Assembly: GCA_016192075.1 (NCBI GenBank)
Contig: JACPUU010000001.1
Span: forward strand, 186,001-250,000
Direction: 5' to 3'
DNA: 64,000 nt
Source of the DNA: Bacteroidota bacterium
GTDB lineage: Bacteria; Bacteroidota; Bacteroidia; Flavobacteriales_D; Crocinitomicaceae
The notes under the pieces were generated by a model. The model made no database searches and was not told the DNA's origin. It saw only the letters and a program-made list of their open reading frames with translations. A program made the position numbers and the translations under genes. This document shows positions 28,417 to 37,540 of the stretch, piece after piece; the stretch's first letter is position 1, and each line of letters starts with the position of its first letter.

Positions 28417-29442
28417 ATGACAAAAAAACTTGTTATAATATTAGGGAATGGTTTCACTATTGATTTTATAAATAGGTTGAAGAAAAATGAACTTATTGAT
28501 GTAAGAAACTTATTCTGCAAAGGTGATAAAGTTCCTTGGGTTGCTGATAATGAGCCGGGTTTTTTGTCATATAAGAGATGTCCAAACTTGTGGAGCCTTG
28601 GGGCTAGAAGTAGCAATTCTCAGGAAGAATGTATTTCGTTAATTGAAGATATAATAACTTGTGCGCATTTATATAGTAATAGAAAAAAAGGATCTAAGTT
28701 ACCCACTGAAGATCCAAACATATATATAAAGGCATACAATGAGTTGACATTGTATCTGAGATACCTGTTTTCATACTACAATTCATTAATTGGAGATAGA
28801 GACTTCCAAAAAAAGGACATTAGAGAATGGGGATGGACTACGTTATTCAAAAATCTTAATAACGACTCGAAATATGATAAAGTATTTATAATTTGCTATA
28901 ATTATGATATTATTCTGGAAAGGCTTTTGATGAGTTTGGAAATTGATTATACAGTGAAGGGATTACAAGACACAGATCATAAATTTGAACTAATTAAGCC
29001 TCATGGCTCAATTAGCTTTAGGCACTCAAGAGATGTGGACAATTCCTTATTTAATATTAGACATGATCAGATTTCTTCAGATGGCGATTTGAAAGATATA
29101 AAAATAGATTATGAAGCAACCGATAAACATACAATAATTAACCCAATGATTCCTCCAGCTGGAGATTCTAGCAGATTCGATTTTGGCTGGTCAGGTAAAC
29201 TAAGGGATTTAGCCAAACAGAGTGCACAGCAGTTAATAGCCCATGATGAATGTATCATTTGCGGGCTGTCTTATTGGCATGTTGATAGGAATGAAATTGA
29301 CGAACTCTTTTTATCTATGGATAATGATATCAATGTAAAATTAGTAAATCCAAGACCTAATCAAACTCTAAATGCTGTCATTTCAAGTGTTTTTAAAAAC
29401 TACATTAATTATTCTGATGCATCTCAAATTCACAAAATTTGA
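28417..29442 (+). CDS. SIR2-like/AbiH-like putative phage-defence protein
   Basis: 341 residues from ATG 28417; the frame is open from a TTG at 28378, but the conserved strand KLVIILGNGF begins only at residue 4 from this ATG. The LGNGFTIDF loop (9-17) recalls AbiH proteins. The rest follows the SIR2-like pattern: IICYNYDIILERLL with Asn162, IKPHGSISF with His196 (the positions used for NAD binding and hydrolysis in defence sirtuins), NPMIPPAGDS (about 242-251), then an AD-like helix and strand ending IICGLSYWHVDRNEI and VKLVNPRPN. If active it would be an NADase that kills infected cells. All 16 Arg codons are AGA/AGG, unlike the neighbours, a strong sign of transfer. A DUF262 gene follows after 5 bp. 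Confidence 0.72.
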   Translation: MTKKLVIILGNGFTIDFINRLKKNELIDVRNLFCKGDKVPWVADNEPGFLSYKRCPNLWSLGARSSNSQEECISLIEDIITCAHLYSNRKKGSKLPTEDPNIYIKAYNELTLYLRYLFSYYNSLIGDRDFQKKDIREWGWTTLFKNLNNDSKYDKVFIICYNYDIILERLLMSLEIDYTVKGLQDTDHKFELIKPHGSISFRHSRDVDNSLFNIRHDQISSDGDLKDIKIDYEATDKHTIINPMIPPAGDSSRFDFGWSGKLRDLAKQSAQQLIAHDECIICGLSYWHVDRNEIDELFLSMDNDINVKLVNPRPNQTLNAVISSVFKNYINYSDASQIHKI

Positions 29443-29447
29443 TAATT

Positions 29448-30527
29448 ATGGAAAAGCAATTAAAAGTATCATATTCAGATTTGACAATCTCGGAGTTTTA
29501 TGAAAACTATTTATTAAAAAAATACGATTTTGATCCAGAATATCAACGAGATAGTGTTTGGAGTGAGGATAAGAAGCAGTTTTTAATCGATTCAATTCTT
29601 AAGAATTTTCCCATACCTCCAATCTTTCTAAAGATGAATCTAAATCCTACTAGTGGCAAGACAATATATGATGTTATTGACGGTAAGCAAAGATTACAGT
29701 CCATAATTGGTTTTATTGAGGGCAGAGTTTATCTCCCGGACAACTTTAGTGATGGTCCATTTGGTAACGAAGAATTAAATGGACTATCTTTTAACGAGCT
29801 GGATCAAGTTGCTAATTATAAAAAAAATTTTTGGAGTTATAAAATACCAATCGCCTACATTGATACCGATAGCGAAGAAGCTATAGATGGTATTTTTGAT
29901 CGTCTAAATAGAAATGGTTCTCCGTTAACACCTCAGGAGTTAAGAAATGCGCTATATAAGGGTACTGAATTATTGAAGTTGATTAAGAGTTTGGCAGAGT
30001 TAGATTTTTGGCGAGTAAGATTAGAAGTGGTAAAGACTGAAAGGTTAGAACATCATGAGTTTATATCAGAGTTATTATTTATGCAGATAACTGAATCAAT
30101 TTTTAATTCAACTAATTCAGAAATTGATGATTTATATGAAAAGTGGTCTCATCAATTGAGGGATGACAGTGCAAAGGTTAGGACTTTCAAAGCAAGATTT
30201 AAATCTGTGACGGAATATCTTTCTAAAATCAATCTCGACTATGAAAGGTATAGGTTTGAAGGAGTTAGCCACATATATGGTATATGGGTGTTCGCGAATC
30301 ATTGCGAAAAATTATCTATTGATCCTAAGAAATTGGCTAAACCATTGATTAAACTAATGCAAAATTACCGTGATAGGAATTTTGACAGCCCGTCAATTAA
30401 AGAGTATAAACGTAGCATGATTGCAAGTACTAGGCAGAAAAGTAGGCGATTATCAAGGGTTAATTCAATAATCGACTTTGTAAATCAAGAGGACAAAAAG
30501 TTGAAGATACCCAAGATACCTAAATAG
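29448..30527 (+). CDS. DUF262 (GmrSD N-terminal, ParB/Srx-fold) protein
   Basis: 359 residues from ATG 29448. Landmarks of DUF262 are present: PEYQRDSVWS (30-39), IDSILKNFPIPPIFL (about 47-61), the nucleotide-binding DGKQRLQS (79-86) and the FDRLNRNGSPLTPQELRNA block (150-168). In GmrSD and SspE this domain binds and hydrolyses NTPs and gates a DUF1524 HNH nuclease, but no HNH signature is visible in the remaining 180 residues. It sits 5 bp behind the SIR2-like gene and has the same AT-rich composition with mostly AGA/AGG arginines, so the two form one transferred unit. The likely role is sensor or regulator of the SIR2-like effector; this is inference. Confidence 0.88.
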   Translation: MEKQLKVSYSDLTISEFYENYLLKKYDFDPEYQRDSVWSEDKKQFLIDSILKNFPIPPIFLKMNLNPTSGKTIYDVIDGKQRLQSIIGFIEGRVYLPDNFSDGPFGNEELNGLSFNELDQVANYKKNFWSYKIPIAYIDTDSEEAIDGIFDRLNRNGSPLTPQELRNALYKGTELLKLIKSLAELDFWRVRLEVVKTERLEHHEFISELLFMQITESIFNSTNSEIDDLYEKWSHQLRDDSAKVRTFKARFKSVTEYLSKINLDYERYRFEGVSHIYGIWVFANHCEKLSIDPKKLAKPLIKLMQNYRDRNFDSPSIKEYKRSMIASTRQKSRRLSRVNSIIDFVNQEDKKLKIPKIPK

Positions 30528-30530
30528 GTA

Positions 30531-30563
30531 AAAAAAACGCAGCCCATTGCTGAACTGCGTTTT
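30531..30563 (-). terminator. Terminator between the DUF262 gene and pnp
   Basis: AAAACGCAG (30534-30542) pairs with CTGCGTTTT (30555-30563). On the minus strand the stem is followed by a run of Ts (A tract 30531-30537), so it mainly terminates pnp; it may also stop transcription from the island, which ends 3 bp away. Confidence 0.85.
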
Positions 30564-30598
30564 CAAATTAATTGTATTAACCGAAGCGTTTGCGAAGG

Positions 30599-32737
30599 TT
30601 AATTCTCTGCCTTCTCAGGTTTTGGCAACAAAACCTTGCGTGACAGTTTGTATTTTTTGGTTTTTTCGTCTTGTCCGATGACTTTGAATTTCACAATATC
30701 ACCTTCTTTTACTACTTCTTCACATTTTTCCAGTCTCCGGTGTTCAAGTTCAGAGATGTGAATCAAACCATCGGTGCCCGGCAGTATTTCTACAAAGCAT
30801 CCATACGACTGAATGGATTTTACTTTTCCTTCATATTCCTGGCCAATTTCAACGGTAGGAGGGAAAGCAATCAAACGAATCTTACGAACGGCTTCTTTCA
30901 TATCATCACCATTTGTAGCAAGAATCTGAACACTTCCTTCACCGGTGCCCGGTATTTCTTCAATCGTAATAGTGGTGTTGGTATCTTTCTGCAATTGCTG
31001 AATGATTTTACCACCCGGTCCAATAATGGCGCCAATGTATTCATTTGGTACCAGGAATCCTTCAATGCGCGGAGCATGTGATTTCATTTCAGGGCGCGGT
31101 GCTGGCAGCGTTTTCAGAATTTCTCCCAGGATGTGCATACGTCCGGCTTTGGCTTGTTCCAACGCTTTGGTCAGTACTTCAAATGAAAGGCCGTCCACTT
31201 TGATATCCATTTGACAAGCGGTGATACCATCTCTGGTACCGCACACTTTAAAGTCCATGTCACCCAAATGATCTTCATCTCCAAGAATATCAGAAAGAAT
31301 GGCAAATTTACCGGTTCCGTCTGTGATCAATCCCATGGCAATACCTGATACTGGTTTTTTGATCTGAACGCCACCGTCCATCAACGCCAATGTTCCGGCG
31401 CAAACCGTTGCCATTGATGATGAACCGTTTGATTCAAGAATATCAGAAACAATACGAACGGTATAAACGTTGTCAGCAGGCAGCATGTTTTTCAGTGCTC
31501 TTAAAGCCAGGTTTCCGTGACCAATTTCACGGCGTGAAACGCCACGGCTTGGTTTTGCTTCACCGGTTGAAAATGGCGGAAAGTTGTAGTGCAGCATGAA
31601 TTTTTCAAAACGCTTTTCAGAAGCGCTGTCAATCATTTGCTCATCTAATTTTCCACCTAATGTCAATGTGGTTAATGATTGCGTTTCACCGCGGGTGAAG
31701 ATTGCAGAACCATGCGCTGCAGGAATGTAATCTACCTCAGACCAGATCGGTCTGATTTCAGTCATCTTGCGTCCGTCAAGGCGAATTTGTTCGTCAAGCA
31801 TTACACGGCGAACCGCTTCTTTTTTTGTTTTTCCGAAATATTCACCAATGAATTTTTCTTCTGCTTCTAATTGTTCAGGTGTTAAAGAAGCTTTGTATTC
31901 ATCTTTAATAGCGTTGAACAATTCGCTTCTTTTTTCTTTGGAAGCAAGCCCCATACGAGCTACGCCTTTACATTTTTCAAATGTGGCGGCGTGAATTTTT
32001 GCTTTTACAGCCTCATCGTGTGTTTCGTGCGAGTACTCACGTTTTACTTTTGCTTTTTCAACCGAAGCCGCAAGTTCTAACTGGAATGCGCATTGTTTTT
32101 TGATAGACTCGTGTGCAACACGAATAATATCAATCATATCGTTTTCAGAAATTTCGTGCATTTCACCTTCCAGCATAACAATGTTGTCTGCTGTTCCGGC
32201 AATCATAACATCTACGTCTGATTTTGCAAATTCTTCAAGGGTTGGGTTGATGATCCATTTTCCATCAACACGGCCTACACGCACTTCAGACATGGGTCCG
32301 TTGAACGGAATATCTGAAACGGCAATAGCTGCAGAGGCAGCCAGACCGCACATGGAGTCAGGCATGTTAACACCGTCAAATGAAATCAGCTGCATCATTA
32401 ACTGGGTGTCTGCGTGATAATCATCTGGAAATAACGGGCGCAATGCACGGTCAACCAAACGCATAATCAATACTTCGTCGTCTGACGGACGGCCTTCACG
32501 CTTTAAATAACCACCCGGAATTTTTCCGTTGGCAGCAAATTTCTCTTTGTAATCTACGGTGAGTGGTAAAAAATCAACACCTTCTTTTGCTTCTTTAGCT
32601 GAAACAACTGTTGAAAGAATCATGGTTCCACCACATCTTACAACAACGGCTCCATCAGCCAGTTTAGCCAGTTTACCGGTTTCAACAGAGATTTCTCTTC
32701 CATTACCGGCATCAATTGTTTTTGTTACTATGTTCAT
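30599..32737 (-). CDS. pnp: Polyribonucleotide nucleotidyltransferase (PNPase)
   Basis: 712 residues, standard length. Two RNase PH domains (about 1-210 and 315-545, the second with the catalytic aspartates in [16 protein letters not shown]), an alpha-helical linker between them, a KH domain ([19 protein letters not shown], about 570) and an S1 domain ([17 protein letters not shown], about 640-700). PNPase degrades mRNA 3' to 5' using phosphate. It is downstream of rpsO on the same strand, the order seen in most bacteria, but here the 359-bp spacer contains the rpsO terminator and a GC-rich repeat cluster. Confidence 0.98.
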   Translation of the reverse strand: MNIVTKTIDAGNGREISVETGKLAKLADGAVVVRCGGTMILSTVVSAKEAKEGVDFLPLTVDYKEKFAANGKIPGGYLKREGRPSDDEVLIMRLVDRALRPLFPDDYHADTQLMMQLISFDGVNMPDSMCGLAASAAIAVSDIPFNGPMSEVRVGRVDGKWIINPTLEEFAKSDVDVMIAGTADNIVMLEGEMHEISENDMIDIIRVAHESIKKQCAFQLELAASVEKAKVKREYSHETHDEAVKAKIHAATFEKCKGVARMGLASKEKRSELFNAIKDEYKASLTPEQLEAEEKFIGEYFGKTKKEAVRRVMLDEQIRLDGRKMTEIRPIWSEVDYIPAAHGSAIFTRGETQSLTTLTLGGKLDEQMIDSASEKRFEKFMLHYNFPPFSTGEAKPSRGVSRREIGHGNLALRALKNMLPADNVYTVRIVSDILESNGSSSMATVCAGTLALMDGGVQIKKPVSGIAMGLITDGTGKFAILSDILGDEDHLGDMDFKVCGTRDGITACQMDIKVDGLSFEVLTKALEQAKAGRMHILGEILKTLPAPRPEMKSHAPRIEGFLVPNEYIGAIIGPGGKIIQQLQKDTNTTITIEEIPGTGEGSVQILATNGDDMKEAVRKIRLIAFPPTVEIGQEYEGKVKSIQSYGCFVEILPGTDGLIHISELEHRRLEKCEEVVKEGDIVKFKVIGQDEKTKKYKLSRKVLLPKPEKAEN

Positions 32738-32844
32738 ACATCTTGTTTTTTAATCCACCACAGCCAAAGCCAGGGTGGGGTTTTTGCGAAACGGGGGCAT
32801 CTTTTGTCCCGCTTCTATTTTTGGTTATTAGTTACTCTTTGTGT

Positions 32845-32971
32845 CGGTGGCTTCGGCTACGCTCCATCGGCCGCCATGCGCCTATGCTGACCGTGCTATG
32901 CCGTAGCGGCTGCGCGAAGGCAATGAGCTCCGGCGTAAGCATAAGGCTTACCGTCGGCGAAGCAGCCACCG
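32845..32971. repeat. GC-rich inverted-repeat region, decayed hairpin-family copy
   Basis: Ends CGGTGGCT (32845-32852) and AGCCACCG (32964-32971) are exact reverse complements. Just inside the left end is the 12-base word TCGGCTACGCTC (32853-32864) that forms the loop of the hairpin family described at 33004 and 47894. The stretch is much richer in G+C than the neighbouring genes and has no credible coding sequence. Confidence 0.6.
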
Positions 32972-33003
32972 GTTATTGCTACACTAAAATCTTTTCCGGA
33001 GAA

Positions 33004-33033
33004 CCGTTCACTGAGCGTAGCCGAAGTGAACGG
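33004..33033. repeat. REP-like hairpin with the conserved loop
   Basis: Nine-base stem CCGTTCACT (33004-33012) and AGTGAACGG (33025-33033) around the loop GAGCGTAGCCGA, the reverse complement of TCGGCTACGCTC. Same loop and different stem compared with the hairpins at 47894-48495. It lies 4 bp beyond the T tract of the rpsO terminator. Confidence 0.75.
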
Positions 33034-33037
33034 TAAC

Positions 33038-33077
33038 AAAAAAGGCAATTGAAACTGAATTCCAATTGCCCCCTTTT
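33038..33077 (-). terminator. Terminator of rpsO
   Basis: On the minus strand GGCAATTG (33070-33063) pairs with CAATTGCC (33051-33044), followed by six Ts (33043-33038). Confidence 0.88.
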
Positions 33078-33096
33078 TTCATGATCTTATTCAGAA

Positions 33097-33366
33097 TTAT
33101 CTTCTTAAATCAAGTTCTTTCACGATAGCTCTGTAGCGCTCGATGTCTTTACCTTTCAAATAATCCAAAAGGCTTCTTCTTTTACCAACCAGTAATTGAA
33201 GTGAACGTTGTGTTCCAAAGTCTTTTTTATTTGATTTCAAGTGCTCAGTCAGGTGCGAAATGCGGTAAGTGAATAATGCAATTTGTCCTTCTGAACTGCC
33301 GGTATCAGTTGCTCCTTTACCGTGTTTTTTAAAAATTTCAGCTTTTTTCTCTTTCGATAAATACAT
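33097..33366 (-). CDS. rpsO: 30S ribosomal protein S15
   Basis: 89 residues, the usual length. The core GATDTGSSEGQIALFTYRI, HLTEHLKSNKKDFGTQRSL and LLVGKRRSLLDYLKGKD are textbook S15. It binds the central domain of 16S rRNA during small-subunit assembly. A TATCTTTG promoter box lies 60 bp upstream and a terminator follows. Confidence 0.98.
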   Translation of the reverse strand: MYLSKEKKAEIFKKHGKGATDTGSSEGQIALFTYRISHLTEHLKSNKKDFGTQRSLQLLVGKRRSLLDYLKGKDIERYRAIVKELDLRR

Positions 33367-33425
33367 GCCAATATTAATTTAATGATTCTTATGTAATTTA
33401 TACTGCCTTACCTTAAGACAGGGCG

Positions 33426-33433
33426 CAAAGATA
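33426..33433 (-). promoter_or_regulatory. -7 promoter box of rpsO
   Basis: TATCTTTG read leftward at 33433-33426. The 60-nt leader leaves room for an S15 autoregulatory structure, but I cannot identify one. Confidence 0.5.
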
Positions 33434-33474
33434 ATAATAAAATAATTACCTGCACACCTGAACCCCGGGAAAGT

Positions 33475-34320
33475 CTAATTTTTAAACATATAAAGCAGGT
33501 GGCTGAGCTTGGTTTTAAGCTCTTTACGGTTTACAATGAGGTCTAAAAATCCGTGTTCCAGCAAGAATTCAGCGGTCTGGAACCCCTCTGGCAGGTCACG
33601 TCCGATGGTTTCTTTAACCACGCGCGGACCGGCAAAACCAATCAATGCACCCGGTTCTGAGATATTCAAATCACCCAACATGGCAAAAGAGGCTGTAACA
33701 CCGCCCGTTGTAGGGTCTGTCAGTAAAGATATGAAAGGCAGTTTGGCGGCAGAAAGTTGTGTGAGTTTAGCAGATGTTTTAGCCATCTGCATCAGGGATA
33801 AGCCGGCTTCCATCATACGTGCACCGCCTGATTTGGAAATAATCATAAACGGGCACTCCAGTTCAATGGCTTTATCAATAGCGCGGGCAATTTTTTCACC
33901 TACCACAGAGCCCATTGATCCGCCAATAAATTTAAAATCCATGGCAGCAACCACAAAATCCTCACCGTTCATTTTTCCATGCGCAACCCGGATGGCATCA
34001 TCCATACCGGTTTTGGTACGCTCGTTTTTAATACGGTCTACGTACTTTTTGGTGTCTTCAAATTCCAAAGGATCACCTGAATAAATACCTTTGGCAAACT
34101 CAGTATACTTGCCGTTGTCAAAGAGAATCTGAAAATATTCCAGCGACCCGATACGGTCATGGTGTTCACAGGTTTTACAAACAAACATTTCTTTGGCATG
34201 TTCATCTGCCGGAACCACAGATTTGCACTTAGGGCACTTGTACCAAAGGCCTTCCGGTGTCTCTTTTTTTTCTGCTGTTGAAGTTACAATCCCTTCTTTC
34301 TTCCTGGTAAACCAACCCAT
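33475..34320 (-). CDS. accD: Acetyl-CoA carboxylase carboxyltransferase, beta subunit
   Basis: 281 residues. The N-terminal zinc ribbon has Cys29, Cys32, Cys48 and Cys51 (YKCPKCKS and FVCKTCEH). The crotonase-like carboxyltransferase core follows, with [33 protein letters not shown] and [16 protein letters not shown]. With AccA it transfers the carboxyl group from biotin to acetyl-CoA in the first step of fatty acid synthesis. It lies 33 bp after fbaB on the same strand, so the pair may be cotranscribed. accA is not in the window. Confidence 0.97.
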   Translation of the reverse strand: MGWFTRKKEGIVTSTAEKKETPEGLWYKCPKCKSVVPADEHAKEMFVCKTCEHHDRIGSLEYFQILFDNGKYTEFAKGIYSGDPLEFEDTKKYVDRIKNERTKTGMDDAIRVAHGKMNGEDFVVAAMDFKFIGGSMGSVVGEKIARAIDKAIELECPFMIISKSGGARMMEAGLSLMQMAKTSAKLTQLSAAKLPFISLLTDPTTGGVTASFAMLGDLNISEPGALIGFAGPRVVKETIGRDLPEGFQTAEFLLEHGFLDLIVNRKELKTKLSHLLYMFKN

Positions 34321-34353
34321 AGTAACAAATGTTTTAGTGAATACGTTGTCTTC

Positions 34354-35418
34354 TTAAGCAATGGTAATTGCATTGTCAAGGTAAACATCCTGAATGGCGT
34401 TCAGTAATTGAATACCTTCTTTCATGTCTTTCTGGAATGCTTTTCTGCCTGAAATTAATCCATGACCACCGGCCCGTTTATTGATAACGGCTGTTTTGAT
34501 TGCCTCCTGCATATCTGAAACACCGCTGCCGGTTGAGGCACCGCCTGAGTTAATTAAGCCGTTGCGGCCCATGTAACAGTTGGCAACCTGGTATCTGCAA
34601 AGGTCTATTGGGTTGTCGGTCGTTAATTGCGAGTATACTTTTGGATGTGTTTTTCCAAAATTAATAGCGTTGTAACCGCCGTTGTTTTCAGATAGTTTTT
34701 GTTTGATAATATCAGCCTGTATGGTTACTCCCAGGTGATTGGCCTGACCGGTTAAATCAGCCGCTGTATGGTAATCAACGCCGTCTTTTTTGAAACCGTT
34801 GTTACGCAGGTAACACCAGAGAATGGTAGCCATGCCTAATTCATGGGCACGTTCAAATGCACGTGAAACTTCAATAATCTGCTGTTCAGATTCAGGTGAT
34901 CCAAAATAAATGGTTGCTCCGACAGCAGCGGCACCCATATTCCATGCTTCGTCTACTGAACCAAATTCAATCTGGTTATAGGTATTTGGATAAGACAAAA
35001 ATTCATTGTGATTGATTTTTACAATGAACGGAATTTTGTGTGCGTATTTACGTGAGCAGGATGCCAGTACACCAAATGTTGATGCCACAGCGTTGCAACC
35101 GCCTTCAATAGCAAGTTTTACAATGTTTTCAGGATCAAAGAAAATTGGATTGGGAGCAAAAGAAGCTCCTGCTGAATGCTCAATTCCCTGGTCAACCGGC
35201 AGAATGGAAACATACCCGGTTCCACCCAAACGACCATGGTTATAAATAGCCTCCAGGTTTCTGAGTACCTGCGAACTTCTGTTGGTTTGTGTAAAACAAC
35301 GATCCACAAAATCGGCTCCCGGCAGGTGTATGAGGTTTTTAGAAATGGTTTTACACTCGTGCTTTAAAAGGTCTTCGCCTTCTTTACCTAAAATTTCAAT
35401 TACTTTGCTTGAAGCCAT
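34354..35418 (-). CDS. fbaB: Class I fructose-bisphosphate aldolase (FbaB/DhnA type)
   Basis: 354 residues. The TIM-barrel protein matches archaeal-type class I aldolases: [48 protein letters not shown] and the phosphate-binding [14 protein letters not shown] near the C-terminus. It cleaves fructose-1,6-bisphosphate through a Schiff base with lysine, without metal. A TAATTTTG promoter box lies 27 bp upstream. I have not assigned the Schiff-base lysine by number. Confidence 0.94.
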   Translation of the reverse strand: MASSKVIEILGKEGEDLLKHECKTISKNLIHLPGADFVDRCFTQTNRSSQVLRNLEAIYNHGRLGGTGYVSILPVDQGIEHSAGASFAPNPIFFDPENIVKLAIEGGCNAVASTFGVLASCSRKYAHKIPFIVKINHNEFLSYPNTYNQIEFGSVDEAWNMGAAAVGATIYFGSPESEQQIIEVSRAFERAHELGMATILWCYLRNNGFKKDGVDYHTAADLTGQANHLGVTIQADIIKQKLSENNGGYNAINFGKTHPKVYSQLTTDNPIDLCRYQVANCYMGRNGLINSGGASTGSGVSDMQEAIKTAVINKRAGGHGLISGRKAFQKDMKEGIQLLNAIQDVYLDNAITIA

Positions 35419-35444
35419 GTTATCGGTTTAAAAAAATCAGGAGG

Positions 35445-35452
35445 CAAAATTA
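35445..35452 (-). promoter_or_regulatory. -7 promoter box of fbaB
   Basis: TAATTTTG read leftward at 35452-35445, 27 bp before the ATG. Confidence 0.45.
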
Positions 35453-35492
35453 ATAAAACTTTCGATTTGAGTAAAGTCTTGCGGCAGCTAAG

Positions 35493-36197
35493 TTATGAAG
35501 TGAACTGAAGTGTTTCAATTCGCTGATGGATAATGGATAAGGCTAATTTTAGCTGTTCATCACGGGTTAATTCAGAATTATCTATTTCAATGGCGTCAAC
35601 GGCTTTTTGCAGCGGACTTATTTCCCGGTGCATATCCTGGTAATCACGCTGAGCAAGGCTTTTTTTCACATCATCCAGGGTAATTTGTTCTCCTTTATCA
35701 TGCAATTCAATAATGCGGCGCTGTGCGCGAATATCATTGCTGGCAGTCATAAACAGTTTTACTTCAGCATTTGGAAAAACAACCGTTCCAATATCGCGCC
35801 CGTCCATCACTACACGCCCCTCAAGGCCCATTTGCTGTTGAATAGCCACCATTTTGGTGCGTACCTCACCAATAGCGCTGATGGGACTTACCTGTCTTGA
35901 AATGGCTGATGAACGGATGTCTTTTTCAACATTTATACCATTCAGGTAGGTTTCAGACTTTTGCGTTTCTGTATTAAACCTGAAACTGATTTCAGCTGAA
36001 TTTAACTCTTCAATAACCTGTGATTTCAGGTAAGCACCGTCTTTTAGAAGACCTTTATTGATTAAGTGAAGCGTAAAGGCCCGGTACATGGCACCGCTGT
36101 CAACATATACATAATTAAGTGCATTGGCAATGTCTTTAGCCAGCGTGCTTTTTCCGCAGGATGAGTATCCGTCTATGGCAATGGTGGGGTATTTCAC
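35493..36197 (-). CDS. cmk: Cytidylate kinase
   Basis: 234 residues. P-loop IDGYSSCGKSTLAKDIA (about 8-24), YVDSGAMYRAFTL (about 31-43), and VVMDGRDIGTVVFPNAEVKLFMTAS, the LID and nucleoside-binding region of bacterial CMP kinases. It phosphorylates CMP and dCMP. It starts 9 bp beyond the stop of the histidine kinase gene on the same strand, suggesting one transcript. Confidence 0.97.
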   Translation of the reverse strand: MKYPTIAIDGYSSCGKSTLAKDIANALNYVYVDSGAMYRAFTLHLINKGLLKDGAYLKSQVIEELNSAEISFRFNTETQKSETYLNGINVEKDIRSSAISRQVSPISAIGEVRTKMVAIQQQMGLEGRVVMDGRDIGTVVFPNAEVKLFMTASNDIRAQRRIIELHDKGEQITLDDVKKSLAQRDYQDMHREISPLQKAVDAIEIDNSELTRDEQLKLALSIIHQRIETLQFTS

Positions 36198-36206
36198 TGG
36201 CTAAAT

Positions 36207-37412
36207 TTACAAATTATCCGGTAGTATGAATTCATAGGACGTGCCTTGTGTAACACTCCGTGTACAGGTGCCGTCCAATTGTTCAGTTAAAGATTCAATG
36301 AGTTCAAGGCCAAACGAGGTGCCTTTTTGTTTTTCACGCCAGGTTCCATTGTCCTGGTAATGAAGAATAATTTTTGCGTTCTGCCGCTCAATGCTTATTT
36401 TAATATAACCCTCAGACAGGCGCGCAAAAGCATGTTTAAGTGAGTTGGAGGTAAGCTCATTAAAAAGCAGGGCAAGCGGTACCAGTGATTTATTGCTGAT
36501 CATTTCAACACGTGATACAATATCTGCCTTGATTGGAATTTCAATGGAGTAGGATTCAATCAGATCATTCAGCAGTGTTCTCAGGTAATCTTCCAGGTTA
36601 ATTTTTGCCAGGTCTTTGGTCTGGTACATTTTTTCATGAATGAGTGCCATGGCCACCACCCGGTTGGTTGAATCTTTAAACAGCTCAATGGTTTCAAGAT
36701 CGCGCGCTTCACGTGACTGAAGCCGGAGAAGGCTGGTAATTACCTGAAGGTTGTTTTTCACCCGGTGATGGATTTCACGCAGCATAACCGTTTTTTCTTC
36801 ATGCTGCAGTTCAACCTCTTTGTTTTTTTGTTGCAGTTCAGAGGTCATGCGCAGGTAATTGCTTTCAGCAAAACGGTTGGTGTTTAAAAACTGGTAAATA
36901 AGATAGGCAATAATAATACTGCAGATACAACTATTGACACAGAGTGAAATTATTTCTCCCTGGTTTAGAAGTTTAACGCTGAATAAATTGTCATTCAACC
37001 GAAAAAGAATAAAATAAACCAGGGCGGCTGTGTTGGCTGCGAGTGCTATATTTCCCCAGGTTTTTCCCAATGTAAAGTAGGCGTAGAGAATAGAAATAAT
37101 CATCCACAACGTATCAACCAGGTGAAATGACGTTTGAAAAAAAATCATGGTTGATGAGCAAAGCGAGACCCCAATCAATGTAAAAAAGATGGAGGCCACG
37201 TAGAACTTTTTGGTAACACGCATAACAATGAGAAGTGTCAGGCAGGTTGACCAGCCAATTAATGTTGTTATGTATGCCTGTTGGCTAAAAACATAAAGTG
37301 CCAGAGCTAAAAATGGAAGAATCAGCGTAAGAAACAGGTTAATATTCCAGTTCAGGTCAAAACGGGCAGCTTCGTAATAATTTTGGAACCCGGTTTCAGG
37401 TTTTAGTTTCAT
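36207..37412 (-). CDS. Membrane sensor histidine kinase (HisKA_2 type)
   Basis: 401 residues from ATG 37412; the open frame extends 27 codons further, but a TATATTCG box at 37427-37420 would start transcription next to this ATG. About six membrane helices occupy residues 20-190, followed by a short coiled coil. The phosphoacceptor box is LREIHHRVKNNLQVITSLLRLQSRE (HisKA_2) and the ATPase domain has NELTSNSLKHAF and KGTSFGLELIESL. It lacks a recognisable periplasmic ligand domain, so it may sense something in the membrane. No response regulator is adjacent. Confidence 0.9.
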   Translation of the reverse strand: MKLKPETGFQNYYEAARFDLNWNINLFLTLILPFLALALYVFSQQAYITTLIGWSTCLTLLIVMRVTKKFYVASIFFTLIGVSLCSSTMIFFQTSFHLVDTLWMIISILYAYFTLGKTWGNIALAANTAALVYFILFRLNDNLFSVKLLNQGEIISLCVNSCICSIIIAYLIYQFLNTNRFAESNYLRMTSELQQKNKEVELQHEEKTVMLREIHHRVKNNLQVITSLLRLQSREARDLETIELFKDSTNRVVAMALIHEKMYQTKDLAKINLEDYLRTLLNDLIESYSIEIPIKADIVSRVEMISNKSLVPLALLFNELTSNSLKHAFARLSEGYIKISIERQNAKIILHYQDNGTWREKQKGTSFGLELIESLTEQLDGTCTRSVTQGTSYEFILPDNL

Positions 37413-37510
37413 AGCTGTGCGAATATAATTCAAAGCATTTAAAAATACCCATTCAAAAATGAGTACATCCGGAATAAAAGTTTTGGTGAACAATGTTTCG
37501 TGTTATTGCC

Positions 37511-37518
37511 TACCTTCG
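37511..37518 (+). promoter_or_regulatory. Possible -7 box of the SDR gene
   Basis: TACCTTCG at 37511-37518 (one base off TAnnTTTG), 22 bp before the ATG at 37541. It supports that ATG rather than the upstream one at 37493. Confidence 0.35.
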
Positions 37519-37540
37519 TGCTTCTGAAATTTCAGTTAAA

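Noticed and set aside
29448-30527. Complete GmrSD type IV restriction enzyme
   Set aside because: Only the DUF262 half is present; no HNH (DUF1524) motif in this gene or next to it.
32716-33036. 106-codon plus-strand frame between pnp and rpsO
   Set aside because: Made of the GC-rich repeat region and hairpin; its composition is low-complexity and unlike the genes here.
33509-34084. 191-codon plus-strand open frame
   Set aside because: Lies antisense and wholly inside accD, which is a clear gene.
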